A DNA stretch of 6,076 nucleotides from Lachnospiraceae bacterium. GTDB taxonomy: Bacteria > Bacillota > Clostridia > Lachnospirales > Lachnospiraceae. Both the position numbers and the translations under genes were made by a program. The stretch lies in contig JAJBTR010000424.1 of assembly GCA_020860745.1 (NCBI GenBank), forward strand, positions 1-6,076. The letters run 5' to 3'. Every line of letters begins with the position of its first letter. Within the stretch, counting starts at the first letter, position 1. The notes below the pieces were generated by a model. It was not told where the DNA came from. It did not search any database and saw only the letters and a list, made by a program, of their open reading frames with translations. Shown here piece after piece: positions 1 to 6,012 of the stretch.

Positions 1-50
1 ATTTCACTGAAAACTCATCCATTTCTTCTGCCATCCAATGATTTCTGCAG

Positions 51-79
51 GTATAGAATCCCTCCATTTACAGATAATA
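51..79 (+). promoter_or_regulatory. Possible forespore sigma (SigG/SigF-type) promoter of spoVT
   Basis: GTATA at 51-55 fits the -35 pattern of forespore sigma factors. GATAATA at 73-79, 17 bases on, is close to the SigG -10 pattern CATnnTA but has G for C at the first position. Transcription would start near 87, leaving a leader of about 37 bases with the GGAGG ribosome binding site just before the ATG at 124. Bacillus subtilis spoVT is known to be SigG-dependent, which is why this was looked for. No good sigma-A -35 box is spaced for GATAAT. This rests on short motif matches only. Confidence 0.35.
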
Positions 80-123
80 GTATCATTGACAAAAACAAAC
101 TTGCAAACGGAGGAAAGAGATAT

Positions 124-672
124 ATGAAAGCTACAGGAATTGTCCGACGCATTGACGACCTCGGCCGCGTCGTCATCCCGAAAGAGATCCGCCGCACTTT
201 GAGGATAAGGGAAGGGGACCCGCTGGAAATTTTTACCGACCGGGAAGGTAAAATCATTTTCAAAAAATACTCTCCCATCGGCGAGCTTTCCGCTTTTGCC
301 GGACAATATGTAGAATGCCTGGCACAAACCACCGGATGCCTGGCCTGCGTCAGCGATCGGGACCATATCATCGCAGCAGCCGGGCATCACAAAAAAGAAT
401 ACGACGGGAAACCAATCAGCCGCCAGCTGGAAATTATGATTGAACACCGCGCCCAACAGATATCCGACAAAGACGAATCCGCCTTTATCCGGCTGATCAC
501 CGATGACAGCCTGGACTACCGGACGCAGGCGATCTGCACCATCATCAGCGAGGGGGACGCCATCGGCTCCGTCATCCTGTGCAGTCGGGAGGAAAAAGAA
601 AAATCCGGCGATATCTGTCAGAAGCTGGTGCAGACTGCCGCCGGTTTCCTGGGAAAACAGATGGAACAGTAA
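124..672 (+). CDS. spoVT: Stage V sporulation protein T (AbrB-type transcription regulator with GAF-like domain)
   Basis: SpoVT is a DNA-binding regulator that tunes late forespore gene expression in endospore formers. The 182-residue product is close to the 178 of the Bacillus protein. Residues 1-50 form a swapped-hairpin AbrB domain with the diagnostic stretch GRVVIPKEIRRTLRI (14-28) followed by GDPLEIF. Residues from about 55 to 180 match the size and position of the SpoVT C-terminal GAF-like domain, with the late segment AICTIISEGDAIGSVIL (136-152). GGAGG lies 10 bases before the chosen ATG, and the family homology begins exactly at MKATGIVRRID. The reading frame stays open upstream to base 1 but has no start there and no family resemblance. 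The gene stands alone on the plus strand and converges on the rib operon. Identification is firm; the exact regulon cannot be seen here. Confidence 0.95.
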   Translation: MKATGIVRRIDDLGRVVIPKEIRRTLRIREGDPLEIFTDREGKIIFKKYSPIGELSAFAGQYVECLAQTTGCLACVSDRDHIIAAAGHHKKEYDGKPISRQLEIMIEHRAQQISDKDESAFIRLITDDSLDYRTQAICTIISEGDAIGSVILCSREEKEKSGDICQKLVQTAAGFLGKQMEQ

Positions 673-676
673 GACC

Positions 677-700
677 ATTATCGCCGAGACCAACGATAAT
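677..700 (+). other. Stem-loop just after the spoVT stop
   Basis: ATTATCG (677-683) and CGATAAT (694-700) form a perfect 7-bp stem with a 10-base loop, starting four bases after the spoVT stop codon. No T-run follows on either strand, so it is not a normal intrinsic terminator. It may protect the mRNA 3' end or be chance. Confidence 0.25.
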
Positions 701-751
701 ACCATCATCAGTCATTCAGACTCAAACAACGCCGCAAATAAACGAATCACG

Positions 752-798
752 AAAAAATGGAATCAGGACAAGCATTCTTTTCCTATCCTGATTCCATT
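752..798 (-). terminator. Intrinsic terminator of the riboflavin operon
   Basis: A perfect 13-bp inverted repeat (756-768 and 786-798) encloses a 17-base loop. On the minus strand the stem is followed at once by six T residues (757-752, the first two inside the stem). It begins 58 bases after the ribH stop, as expected for the end of the operon. On the plus strand the same stem is not followed by a T-run, so it would stop spoVT transcripts only weakly, though no other terminator for spoVT is visible. Confidence 0.85.
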
Positions 799-856
799 CT
801 ATTGCTAATCCTGAATGTTAGCTTGGCGATTCATTGTGCTGGTGTGTCGTTTCCTG

Positions 857-1318
857 CTAGATATTCCGCATCAGATTTACCATCTCGATGGCAGAGCAGG
901 CGACGTCATAGCCTTTATTTCCCGCCTTGGTTCCGGCACGCTCGATGGCCTGCTCGATATTGTCGGTGGTAACCACGCCGAAAAGTGTGGGGACGCCGGT
1001 CTGTAAACCGACCGTGGCGATTCCCTTGGATGTCTCCGCGCAGACCAGATCGTAGTGGCTGGTGGAGCCCTTGATCACCGCACCCAGACAGAGGATGGCG
1101 TCATATTTTCCGGATTCCGCCATTTTCTTTGCGATGATCGGCAGCTCGAACGCGCCGGGCACCCAGGCCAGGTCGATGTCATCGTCGTTGACGCCGTGAC
1201 GAAGGCAGGCATCCTGCGCACCGCCGACCAGCCTGGAGACAATGAACTCATTAAAACGTGCGGCTACGATGCCGATTTTCATACTTTTTGCTACAACATT
1301 TCCCTCTAAAACTCTCAT
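857..1318 (-). CDS. ribH: 6,7-dimethyl-8-ribityllumazine synthase (riboflavin synthase beta chain)
   Basis: RibH condenses 5-amino-6-ribitylaminouracil with 3,4-dihydroxy-2-butanone 4-phosphate to give 6,7-dimethyl-8-ribityllumazine, the penultimate step of riboflavin synthesis. In many bacteria it forms a 60-subunit icosahedral cytosolic shell. The 153 residues are full length. Visible family motifs are RFNEFI (21-26), VPGAFELP (53-60), [14 protein letters not shown] (79-92) and [16 protein letters not shown] (114-129). The catalytic His88 and phosphate-binding Arg127 known from the Bacillus enzyme fall at the same residue numbers here. AAAGGA lies about 9 bases before the ATG, and the MRVLEGN start matches the usual family N-terminus, so the internal Met13 was not chosen. 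It is the last gene of the operon, 208 bases after ribBA and followed by a strong terminator. Confidence 0.97.
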   Translation of the reverse strand: MRVLEGNVVAKSMKIGIVAARFNEFIVSRLVGGAQDACLRHGVNDDDIDLAWVPGAFELPIIAKKMAESGKYDAILCLGAVIKGSTSHYDLVCAETSKGIATVGLQTGVPTLFGVVTTDNIEQAIERAGTKAGNKGYDVACSAIEMVNLMRNI

Positions 1319-1472
1319 GATTGTTTTCCTTTCTCTCTATCTGTTAGGTGTATTGGTGTGCTTTCTGGCTAATTCTTTTTCCGCTGTGTTTTTATGCAAC
1401 TTTCATCTGCTATTTTGTATAGCGTAATTTTTTGTCTTGAATCATTACTATTTTCCCAGGAATTAAATGTTC

Positions 1473-1496
1473 AACTGTTAACCCTTTTTAACAATT
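1473..1496 (-). other. Hairpin in the AT-rich ribBA-ribH gap
   Basis: The 208-base gap between ribBA and ribH (1319-1526) is much more AT-rich than the genes beside it. On the minus strand AATTGTTAA and TTAACAGTT can form a 9-bp stem with one G-U pair and a 6-base loop. The next bases are not T-rich, so it is unlikely to be a full terminator. It could be an mRNA processing or stability site between the two cistrons. No convincing second promoter for ribH was found in the gap. Confidence 0.3.
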
Positions 1497-1526
1497 CTCT
1501 CTATTCAGATAGTTTCTAATGAAATC

Positions 1527-2732
1527 CTACTCATAATCTGTCATATGCGCCATCCGCTCCTGCTTGGTCTTCAGGTAAAAATAATCAAATTTCTGCGCTT
1601 CGATTTGAATGGGCACCCGCTCCTCAATCGTGATGCCATAGCCGGACAATCCCGTGATTTTTTTCGGATTGTTGGTCAGCAGGCGAAGCCGCTTTGCGCC
1701 AAGATCGGCGAGAATCTGAGCACCGATGCCGTATTCCCGCAGGTCAGCCGGAAAGCCCAGGCGGATATTAGCGTCAACGGTGTCGTAGCCCTGTTCCTGA
1801 AGCTCGTAGGCTTTCAGTTTGTTGATCAGACCGATGCCGCGGCCCTCCTGACGCAGATAGAGAAGGACTCCTTTGCCCTCTTTTGCGATTGCCTTCATGG
1901 CAGCATCCAGCTGCTCGCCGCAGTCACAGCGGGCGGAGCCGAATACATCGCCAGTCAGACACTCGGAGTGCACACGGCAGAGCACCGGCTCGTCTTCCGA
2001 GATTTCTCCCATCACCAGAGCCACATGCCCGTCGCCGTTTATGGTGTTTTCATAACCATAAATCTTAAACTCACCGTATTTTGTAGGAAGCTTTGCCTCC
2101 GCCTGCCGTTTGACCAGGCCTTCATTGCGCATCCGGTATTTGATCAGATCCGGAATGGTGATGACCGTCAGATCCAGGCGCCCGGCGAATTCCAGGAGTT
2201 CCGTGGTCCGCATCATGGTGCCGTCTTCCCGCATAATCTCACAGCAGAGTCCGCAGGGTTTTAACCCGGCGAGACGGCAGAGATCGGTGGTTGCCTCCGT
2301 GTGGCCGTCGCGCACCAGAACGCCGCCCTCTCTGGAGCGGAGCGGGAACATATGGCCGGGACGCCGGAAGTCAGCCGGCTTTGTGCCCTCCTCCACGGTC
2401 TTCATGGCGGTAATAGAGCGCTCCGCCGCGGAAATACCGGTGGTGGTGTCCACATGATCGATGGAAACCGTAAATGCAGTGCAGTGGTTATCCGTGTTGT
2501 TGGTCACCATCGGTTCCAGGCCAAGCTGATCGCAGATCGCGCCGTCCATGGGCATACAGATCAGTCCCTTTGCCTCGCTGGCCATCAGATTTACATTTGC
2601 CTGGGTGGCGAATTCTGCCGCGCAGATTAAGTCGCCCTCATTTTCTCTTTCCGGGTCATCGATTGCCAGTATGACCTTACCGTTTCTGATGTCCTCCAAA
2701 GCCTGTTCTATGGTTCCTATTTCCTTTGCCAT
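1527..2732 (-). CDS. ribBA: Bifunctional 3,4-dihydroxy-2-butanone-4-phosphate synthase / GTP cyclohydrolase II
   Basis: This fused enzyme starts both branches of riboflavin synthesis. The N-terminal RibB part turns ribulose 5-phosphate into 3,4-dihydroxy-2-butanone 4-phosphate. The C-terminal RibA part opens GTP to 2,5-diamino-6-ribosylamino-pyrimidinone phosphate and formate. In the 401-residue product, RibB (about 1-205) shows the acidic metal-binding loop [10 protein letters not shown] (25-34), [11 protein letters not shown] (96-106), GHTEA with His144, and Glu165. RibA (about 206-401) shows zinc ligands Cys258, Cys269 and Cys271 in HSEC and RCDCGEQ, then [11 protein letters not shown] (292-302), catalytic-region Asp330 and Arg332, and LLTNNPKK (351-358). 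All key residues are present, so both activities are expected. The start is set by a strong ribosome binding site at 2741-2747. A start at 2807 is possible in frame but would run into ribE and add 25 unrelated residues. It lies 22 bases after ribE. Confidence 0.97.
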   Translation of the reverse strand: MAKEIGTIEQALEDIRNGKVILAIDDPERENEGDLICAAEFATQANVNLMASEAKGLICMPMDGAICDQLGLEPMVTNNTDNHCTAFTVSIDHVDTTTGISAAERSITAMKTVEEGTKPADFRRPGHMFPLRSREGGVLVRDGHTEATTDLCRLAGLKPCGLCCEIMREDGTMMRTTELLEFAGRLDLTVITIPDLIKYRMRNEGLVKRQAEAKLPTKYGEFKIYGYENTINGDGHVALVMGEISEDEPVLCRVHSECLTGDVFGSARCDCGEQLDAAMKAIAKEGKGVLLYLRQEGRGIGLINKLKAYELQEQGYDTVDANIRLGFPADLREYGIGAQILADLGAKRLRLLTNNPKKITGLSGYGITIEERVPIQIEAQKFDYFYLKTKQERMAHMTDYE

Positions 2733-2740
2733 TTTTCTAT

Positions 2741-2747
2741 ACCTCCG
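2741..2747 (-). promoter_or_regulatory. Ribosome binding site deciding the ribBA start
   Basis: CGGAGGT on the minus strand lies 8 bases before the ATG at 2732. It selects that start over the in-frame ATG at 2807, which lies inside the end of ribE. Confidence 0.85.
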
Positions 2748-2754
2748 TATGTTT

Positions 2755-3426
2755 TTAAAATCCGCATTTATGCAAAAATTCCTCTGTGATACCGCTGTTT
2801 TCCTCATCTGAGATCCGGCTTACCGTATTGTCTGCAACAGGGTAAGTCAGCAGCTTTTCCACATATTTTCCGATAATATCACATTCCAGATTGACAATAT
2901 CGCCGACACGCCGGTCATGCAGCGCGGTCACCTGCTGTGTGTGCGGAATGATGGATACCTTAAAGCAGCGCTCGTCCACGTAAGCTACGGTCAGGCTGAT
3001 GCCATCGATCGTGATGGAGCCCTTTTCCACAATATAGCGCAAAATGGACGAAGATGCTTCTACTGTATACCAGACCGCGTTATCCTCCCGCTCAATGGAA
3101 CGAATCGTGCCGGTGCCGTCAATGTGCCCGGAGACAATATGTCCGCCGAACCGGCCATTCGCCGGCATGGCGCGCTCCAGGTTGACTTTTGACCCGGAGG
3201 AAAGCTGACCCAGGGAGCTGCGGTTCATAGTCTCCGCCATCACATCTGCTGTGTAATAGCTGCCGCCCAGGTCGGTAACGGTCAGGCAGACGCCGTTGAC
3301 CGCAATACTGTCCCCCACTTTGGAATTTTCTAAAACGGTGCGGCACCCGATAGTCAGCACACAGGACTTCTGCCCGCGGCGGATGCTCTGGATGGTGCCG
3401 ACTTCCTCAATTAAACCGGTGAACAT
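2755..3426 (-). CDS. ribE: Riboflavin synthase, alpha chain
   Basis: RibE carries out the last step, the dismutation of two 6,7-dimethyl-8-ribityllumazine molecules into riboflavin and 5-amino-6-ribitylaminouracil. It acts as a cytosolic trimer. The 223 residues hold two similar beta-barrel halves. The first begins with the hallmark [10 protein letters not shown] and contains [11 protein letters not shown] (40-50), [14 protein letters not shown] and VNLERA segments, and [11 protein letters not shown] (94-104). The second contains the matching [12 protein letters not shown] (136-147) and SIIPHTQ (158-164), ending in GKYVEKL. A tail of about 30 residues after that has no motif I recognise. AAAGGAG lies 11 bases before the ATG. 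Unlike the tight ribE-ribBA junction, 209 bases separate this gene from ribD, most of it an unexplained structured element. The gene is called ribB in older Bacillus naming and ribC in E. coli. Confidence 0.97.
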   Translation of the reverse strand: MFTGLIEEVGTIQSIRRGQKSCVLTIGCRTVLENSKVGDSIAVNGVCLTVTDLGGSYYTADVMAETMNRSSLGQLSSGSKVNLERAMPANGRFGGHIVSGHIDGTGTIRSIEREDNAVWYTVEASSSILRYIVEKGSITIDGISLTVAYVDERCFKVSIIPHTQQVTALHDRRVGDIVNLECDIIGKYVEKLLTYPVADNTVSRISDEENSGITEEFLHKCGF

Positions 3427-3463
3427 GGTGTTTCCAACTCCTTTTCGTTATAAATGATTGCCA

Positions 3464-3628
3464 CTATTCACAGCACTTCACAGGCTTGATTTAAGTTCGA
3501 ACTTATGCACAGCTGAGGCATAAACGCAGCCTCTTACGTGCCACACAAGGTGAATTTCCGCACCGCGGCAAGAGAGGGTGACTGGGCCACGACAAGTCTG
3601 TGCTTATGTCTCAATCTGCTGTGAATAG
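3464..3628. repeat. Unassigned 165-bp palindromic or structured element between ribD and ribE
   Basis: The block is bounded by perfect 12-bp inverted repeats, CTATTCACAGCA (3464-3475) and TGCTGTGAATAG (3617-3628). Inside, 3479-3488 pairs with 3593-3602 over 10 bp with one G-U pair on the plus strand. A 14-base perfect palindrome TAAGTTCGAACTTA sits at 3492-3505. A hairpin GAGGC/GCCTC (3515-3519, 3529-3533) is capped further out by GCAC/GTGC (3507-3510, 3538-3541), and CCGC/GCGG closes a 3-base loop at 3558-3568. No open frame of note, transposase or riboswitch consensus was recognised. Removing it would leave only about 44 bases between ribD and ribE, a normal operon gap, so it may be an inserted REPIN- or MITE-like element. 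No clear target duplication is visible. It would be copied into the rib mRNA. Confidence 0.55.
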
Positions 3629-3635
3629 CAACATG

Positions 3636-4745
3636 TTAAGCTGCATATTCCGGATATCCGCTGATGCAGATATCTTCCCCAAAAGTCTGTATTTTCATGT
3701 CATGCAGTTTTACCGCCTCCGACATGCGGTCTGCTCCCATCCCTGAGACAGGCGTCGGGGCATCCATGCCGCCGATGATCTTGCCTGAAATGTAGGCGTA
3801 TACCTTATTGGCAATGCCCTCCTGCAGGGCGGAGGAATTCAGCGTGCCGCCTCCCTCCAGAAGGATACTGTCAATCCCCCGGGAGCCGAGGATGTTCATC
3901 AGCTCTTTTAAATTTACTCCGTGGGAGCCGCTGGTGGGGATGATCTGCACACCGGCCTCCTCGAGCAAAGCTGCTTTTTCCTGCCCTTTCGCGGATTTCT
4001 GCGCAGAGTGGGAGCAGGCGATGATCGTTGGGATGTCGTGCGCCGTGCGGACAAGCTGACTGTTTACCGGTGTCCGAAGACTGCTGTCGCAGATGATACG
4101 GACAGGATCCGCGTTCTCAGCAATCCTGCAGTTCAGCATGGGATCGTCCGCGAGAACCGTACCCAGACCGACCATAATGCCCATGCAGCGCTTGCGTAGT
4201 TCGTGGACATGGGCGCGGGAAGCCTCTCCCGTAACCCATTTGGAATCGCCGGTAGCGCAGGCGATTTTTCCGTCTAAGGACATGGCGTATTTCATGATCA
4301 CGAAAGGCTGCCTGGTCTCTATAAAGTGATAAAACACTTCATTTAATTTCCGGCACTCCGTTTCCAGAATGCCGGTCTCCACTTCGATGCCCGCATCCCT
4401 GAGAATCTGTACGCCCTTTCCGGCGACAAGCGGATTGGAATCCATACTGCCGACAAAAACCCGGGCGATCTTTTTTTCTATAATAATCTCCGTGCACGGC
4501 GGCGTTTTCCCATAGTGACAACAGGGTTCAAGCGTCACGTACAGATCAGCGCCCGCGGTATCCTCTGTACATCGCGTCAGCGCGTTGCGCTCAGCGTGGA
4601 ATTCACCGTATTTTTCGTGGTATCCCTCACTGATAATCTGTCCGTCTTTTACAACGACGCAGCCCACCATGGGGTTGGGATTGGTGTAACCGGCGCCCTG
4701 TGCAGCCAGCTCCAGAGCCCGGCGCATATAACCTTCTTTGGTCAT
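3636..4745 (-). CDS. ribD: Bifunctional diaminohydroxyphosphoribosylaminopyrimidine deaminase / 5-amino-6-(5-phosphoribosylamino)uracil reductase
   Basis: RibD does two consecutive steps after GTP cyclohydrolase II: deamination of the pyrimidine ring, then NADPH-dependent reduction of the ribose to a ribityl chain. Of 369 residues, about 1-145 form the zinc deaminase with HAE (50-52) and PCCHYGKTPPC (74-84). Zinc ligands are His50, Cys75 and Cys84, and Glu52 is the proton shuttle. Residues 148-369 form the reductase, with KYAMSLDGKIA (152-162), SKWVTGEASRAHVHELR (168-184), GTVLADDPMLN (195-205) and LLEGGGTLNSSAL (295-307). The start at 4745 has AAAGGAAG about 9 bases upstream and begins the family homology (MTKEGYMRRALELA). 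A longer frame to 4814 would run through the attenuator hairpin and was rejected. As first gene of the operon it sits directly behind the FMN riboswitch and is its immediate target. Confidence 0.97.
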   Translation of the reverse strand: MTKEGYMRRALELAAQGAGYTNPNPMVGCVVVKDGQIISEGYHEKYGEFHAERNALTRCTEDTAGADLYVTLEPCCHYGKTPPCTEIIIEKKIARVFVGSMDSNPLVAGKGVQILRDAGIEVETGILETECRKLNEVFYHFIETRQPFVIMKYAMSLDGKIACATGDSKWVTGEASRAHVHELRKRCMGIMVGLGTVLADDPMLNCRIAENADPVRIICDSSLRTPVNSQLVRTAHDIPTIIACSHSAQKSAKGQEKAALLEEAGVQIIPTSGSHGVNLKELMNILGSRGIDSILLEGGGTLNSSALQEGIANKVYAYISGKIIGGMDAPTPVSGMGADRMSEAVKLHDMKIQTFGEDICISGYPEYAA

Positions 4746-4776
4746 GATCCGGCACTTCCTTTCTTTTAATTCAAAG

Positions 4777-4801
4777 AAAAACCCTGAGAGTTCTCTCAGG
4801 G
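4777..4801 (-). terminator. Riboswitch-controlled attenuator (intrinsic terminator) ahead of ribD
   Basis: On the minus strand CCCTGAGA and TCTCAGGG form a perfect 8-bp stem (arms 4794-4801 and 4782-4789) with a GAAC loop, followed at once by five T residues (4781-4777). It lies between the FMN aptamer and the ribD ribosome binding site. The 5' arm, with one extra base (4793-4802), can pair instead with CTCTTCAGGGC at the 5' edge of the aptamer (4992-5002), leaving one bulged U. That gives a ready antiterminator in the absence of FMN. Confidence 0.9.
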
Positions 4802-4833
4802 CCGTTGGTATCAAAATAAGCTATCCGCATAGC

Positions 4834-5006
4834 AAAACTTTTCTTCCATCCAGACTCTGGAAATATCCACGATTTGAATTTTCTAAATCGTGAGCATCCA
4901 TCACTGTCGGCTTTGGAATGTCCCATCTGGGAGTCACCAAATCAACGCTCTCGCGCTCGCGGGCTGTACCGCCGGTCGGGAATTGCACCCTGCCCTGAAG
5001 AGTTTT
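4834..5006 (-). promoter_or_regulatory. FMN riboswitch (RFN element) aptamer
   Basis: The minus strand carries the RFN consensus blocks in order: CTTCAGGGCAGGGTGCAATT, then CCCGACCGGCGGTA, then AGCCCGCGAGC, then a GATTTGGTGA block, GCCGACAGT, and finally GTCTGGATGGAAGA. The closing stem can be built from AAAACT plus CTTC (5006-4997) with GAAG plus AGTTTT near 4834-4846, with a small bulge on the 3' side. The family's variable stem between the last two blocks is present as CACGATTT/AAATCGTG with a 9-base loop (4868-4892). FMN binding should stabilise the aptamer, free the attenuator hairpin at 4777-4801, and stop transcription before ribD. Confidence 0.96.
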
Positions 5007-5018
5007 CATTTGACTGTT

Positions 5019-5047
5019 ATGATAACACATGCCTCTGCGGAATACAA
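5019..5047 (-). promoter_or_regulatory. Sigma-A-type promoter of the riboflavin operon
   Basis: On the minus strand TTGTAT (5047-5042) and TATCAT (5024-5019) are separated by exactly 17 bases. A TG one base before the -10 makes it an extended -10 promoter. Transcription would start near 5012, a few bases before the aptamer's first stem, which is the usual layout for FMN riboswitches. A perfect TATAAT at 5071-5066 exists further upstream but lacks a recognisable -35 box. Confidence 0.65.
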
Positions 5048-5107
5048 GAGACATGGAAAAATTTGATTATAAAAATAATCGAGCAGCTAATTTTCGAGCC
5101 GGAATCT

Positions 5108-5138
5108 AAACAATTACAGTATTTTCCTGCAATTATTT
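5108..5138 (-). terminator. AT-rich terminator-like hairpin after the HAD gene
   Basis: On the minus strand AAATAATTGCAG and CTGTAATTGTTT can pair over 12 bp, with two G-U pairs, around a 7-base loop. The stem overlaps the stop codon of the HAD gene. The T-run is short and partly inside the stem, so termination may be incomplete. A further small palindrome, GATTAT-AAAA-ATAATC at 5065-5080, follows. Together they suggest the HAD gene is mostly a separate transcript from the rib operon. Confidence 0.4.
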
Positions 5139-5801
5139 TTCACTCATTCCGCACAGCTTTCTCACAACCTCGCCTGCTGACGACACCACCGCCTCCGCCA
5201 TTGCAGCCACCTCCGGAGACGGATACACCAAATCCGGAATGCAGATCACCGGAATTCCCGCCGCAAAAGCGGCCCGGACACCATTTTCAGAATCCTCCAG
5301 CACAAAAGCATCCTCCGGTCTCACCACCGCTTTTTTGCAGGCGGCAAGGAAAATATCCGGCTCCGGTTTGGAACGGATCACTTCTTCCCCTCCGATCACA
5401 AAGGAAAAACAGTCATCCAGATCTGCCAGCTGCAGATATTTTTCCACATAATCATGCCGGGTAGAGGAGGCCACACAGCAGGGAATTTCCCGTTCCCGCA
5501 GCCAGTACAGCAATTCTCGAATGCCGGGTTTCACATCGGGACCATGCTCCTCCAGACAGGTGTTGACCATAGCTCTCGTTTTCCGGCTGATCTCATCCGC
5601 CGGATATTCCGAGCCGTATAGTTCCGCCAGCTTCTCCCGGAGCTGATTTCCGGACAGACCGATGGTCTGCACATAATCCTCCTGTCTGGCCGGGTAACCG
5701 TACTCTGTCAGGATCTTATTCTTCCTGTTCATAAACAGGCGCTCTGTATCAAAGAGGAGCCCGTCCATGTCAAAAATCATCAGTTCCGGTAGCTTTCTCA
5801 T
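5133..5801 (-). CDS. HAD superfamily hydrolase, subfamily IA (beta-phosphoglucomutase/phosphatase-like)
   Basis: This is a small cytosolic phosphatase or phosphomutase of the haloacid dehalogenase superfamily. Counted from the chosen start (222 residues), motif I is FDMDGLLFDTE with nucleophile Asp11 and acid-base Asp13. A helical cap follows (about 18-85). Motif II is ASST with Ser112, motif III is SKPEPDIF with Lys145, and motif IV is VLEDSENG with Glu169 and Asp170. All catalytic residues are present. The substrate cannot be read from sequence; sugar phosphates, phosphoglycolate or a flavin-pathway phosphate are all possible. The start at 5801 places Asp11 at the usual family position and has AAGAGGA upstream, though only 3 bases away. 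An alternative ATG at 5852 would add 17 residues and has a weaker AGGG site. It lies just upstream of the rib promoter on the same strand, but a terminator-like hairpin separates them. Confidence 0.88.
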   Translation of the reverse strand: MRKLPELMIFDMDGLLFDTERLFMNRKNKILTEYGYPARQEDYVQTIGLSGNQLREKLAELYGSEYPADEISRKTRAMVNTCLEEHGPDVKPGIRELLYWLREREIPCCVASSTRHDYVEKYLQLADLDDCFSFVIGGEEVIRSKPEPDIFLAACKKAVVRPEDAFVLEDSENGVRAAFAAGIPVICIPDLVYPSPEVAAMAEAVVSSAGEVVRKLCGMSEK

Positions 5802-5920
5802 ATGTCCTCTTGTCATCCTTATCATTTCATATATGTCAACAATTTCTGACATCAGGCCCTAAATTTTATACCGGCCTGTCAGAAGCAGACTTATCAACCA
5901 TTCAGCACCTCTGCACCAAT

Positions 5921-5945
5921 AAAAAAGTGTCGCTCTGCGACACTT
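5921..5945 (-). terminator. Strong minus-strand intrinsic terminator
   Basis: AAGTGTCGC and GCGACACTT (5925-5933, 5937-5945) form a perfect 9-bp stem with a 3-base loop. On the minus strand it runs directly into six T residues (5926-5921, the first two overlapping the stem). No minus-strand gene ends between here and the window edge. It must therefore serve a gene ending beyond 6076 with a long 3' untranslated tail, or a small RNA started within the last 130 bases. On the plus strand the stem is followed by a CG-rich stretch and would not terminate. Confidence 0.75.
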
Positions 5946-5967
5946 CGCGCGCGAGCGGTTGCGCAGC

Positions 5968-6012
5968 AAAAACTTCCAATCCGCGAGCTGTGCATCCTCA
6001 CGGAGTGTTTTT
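5968..6012 (-). other. Second hairpin of the right-edge structured region
   Basis: On the minus strand CCGTGAG (6003-5997) pairs with CTCGCGG (5987-5981) over 7 bp around a 9-base loop. An outer AAAAAC/GTTTTT pair (6012-6007 with 5973-5968) encloses it. One pair is G-U on the minus strand but a C-A mismatch on the plus strand, which favours a minus-strand RNA, in line with the terminator that follows it. Confidence 0.4.

Noticed and set aside
1..35. Possible start of a minus-strand gene leaving the left edge (ATG at 33-35, reading MAEEMDEFSVK)
   Set aside because: Only 11 codons are visible. The nearest GGAGG is about 25 bases upstream, too far to serve this ATG, so there is no support beyond an open frame.
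1..123. N-terminal extension of spoVT, since the frame is open from base 1
   Set aside because: There is no start codon in frame before 124. The strong ribosome binding site and the family homology both point to the ATG at 124.
4..708. 234-codon minus-strand open frame opposite spoVT
   Set aside because: It is the antisense shadow of spoVT, with low-complexity runs and no recognisable family.
3541..3600. Resemblance of GGTGAATTTCCG (plus strand) to part of a cobalamin riboswitch
   Set aside because: The rest of the B12-box consensus is missing, and on the plus strand it would face away from the rib genes.
4746..4814. Longer ribD start at 4814
   Set aside because: It would place the attenuator hairpin and ribosome binding site inside the coding region and adds residues unlike any RibD.
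4821..5054. 77-codon minus-strand open frame upstream of ribD
   Set aside because: It coincides with the FMN aptamer, whose conserved RNA blocks explain the sequence.
5065..5080. TATAAT on the minus strand (5071-5066) as the rib operon promoter
   Set aside because: No -35 box lies at the right distance and the sequence is part of a small AT palindrome. The TTGTAT-17-TATCAT promoter fits the aptamer start better.
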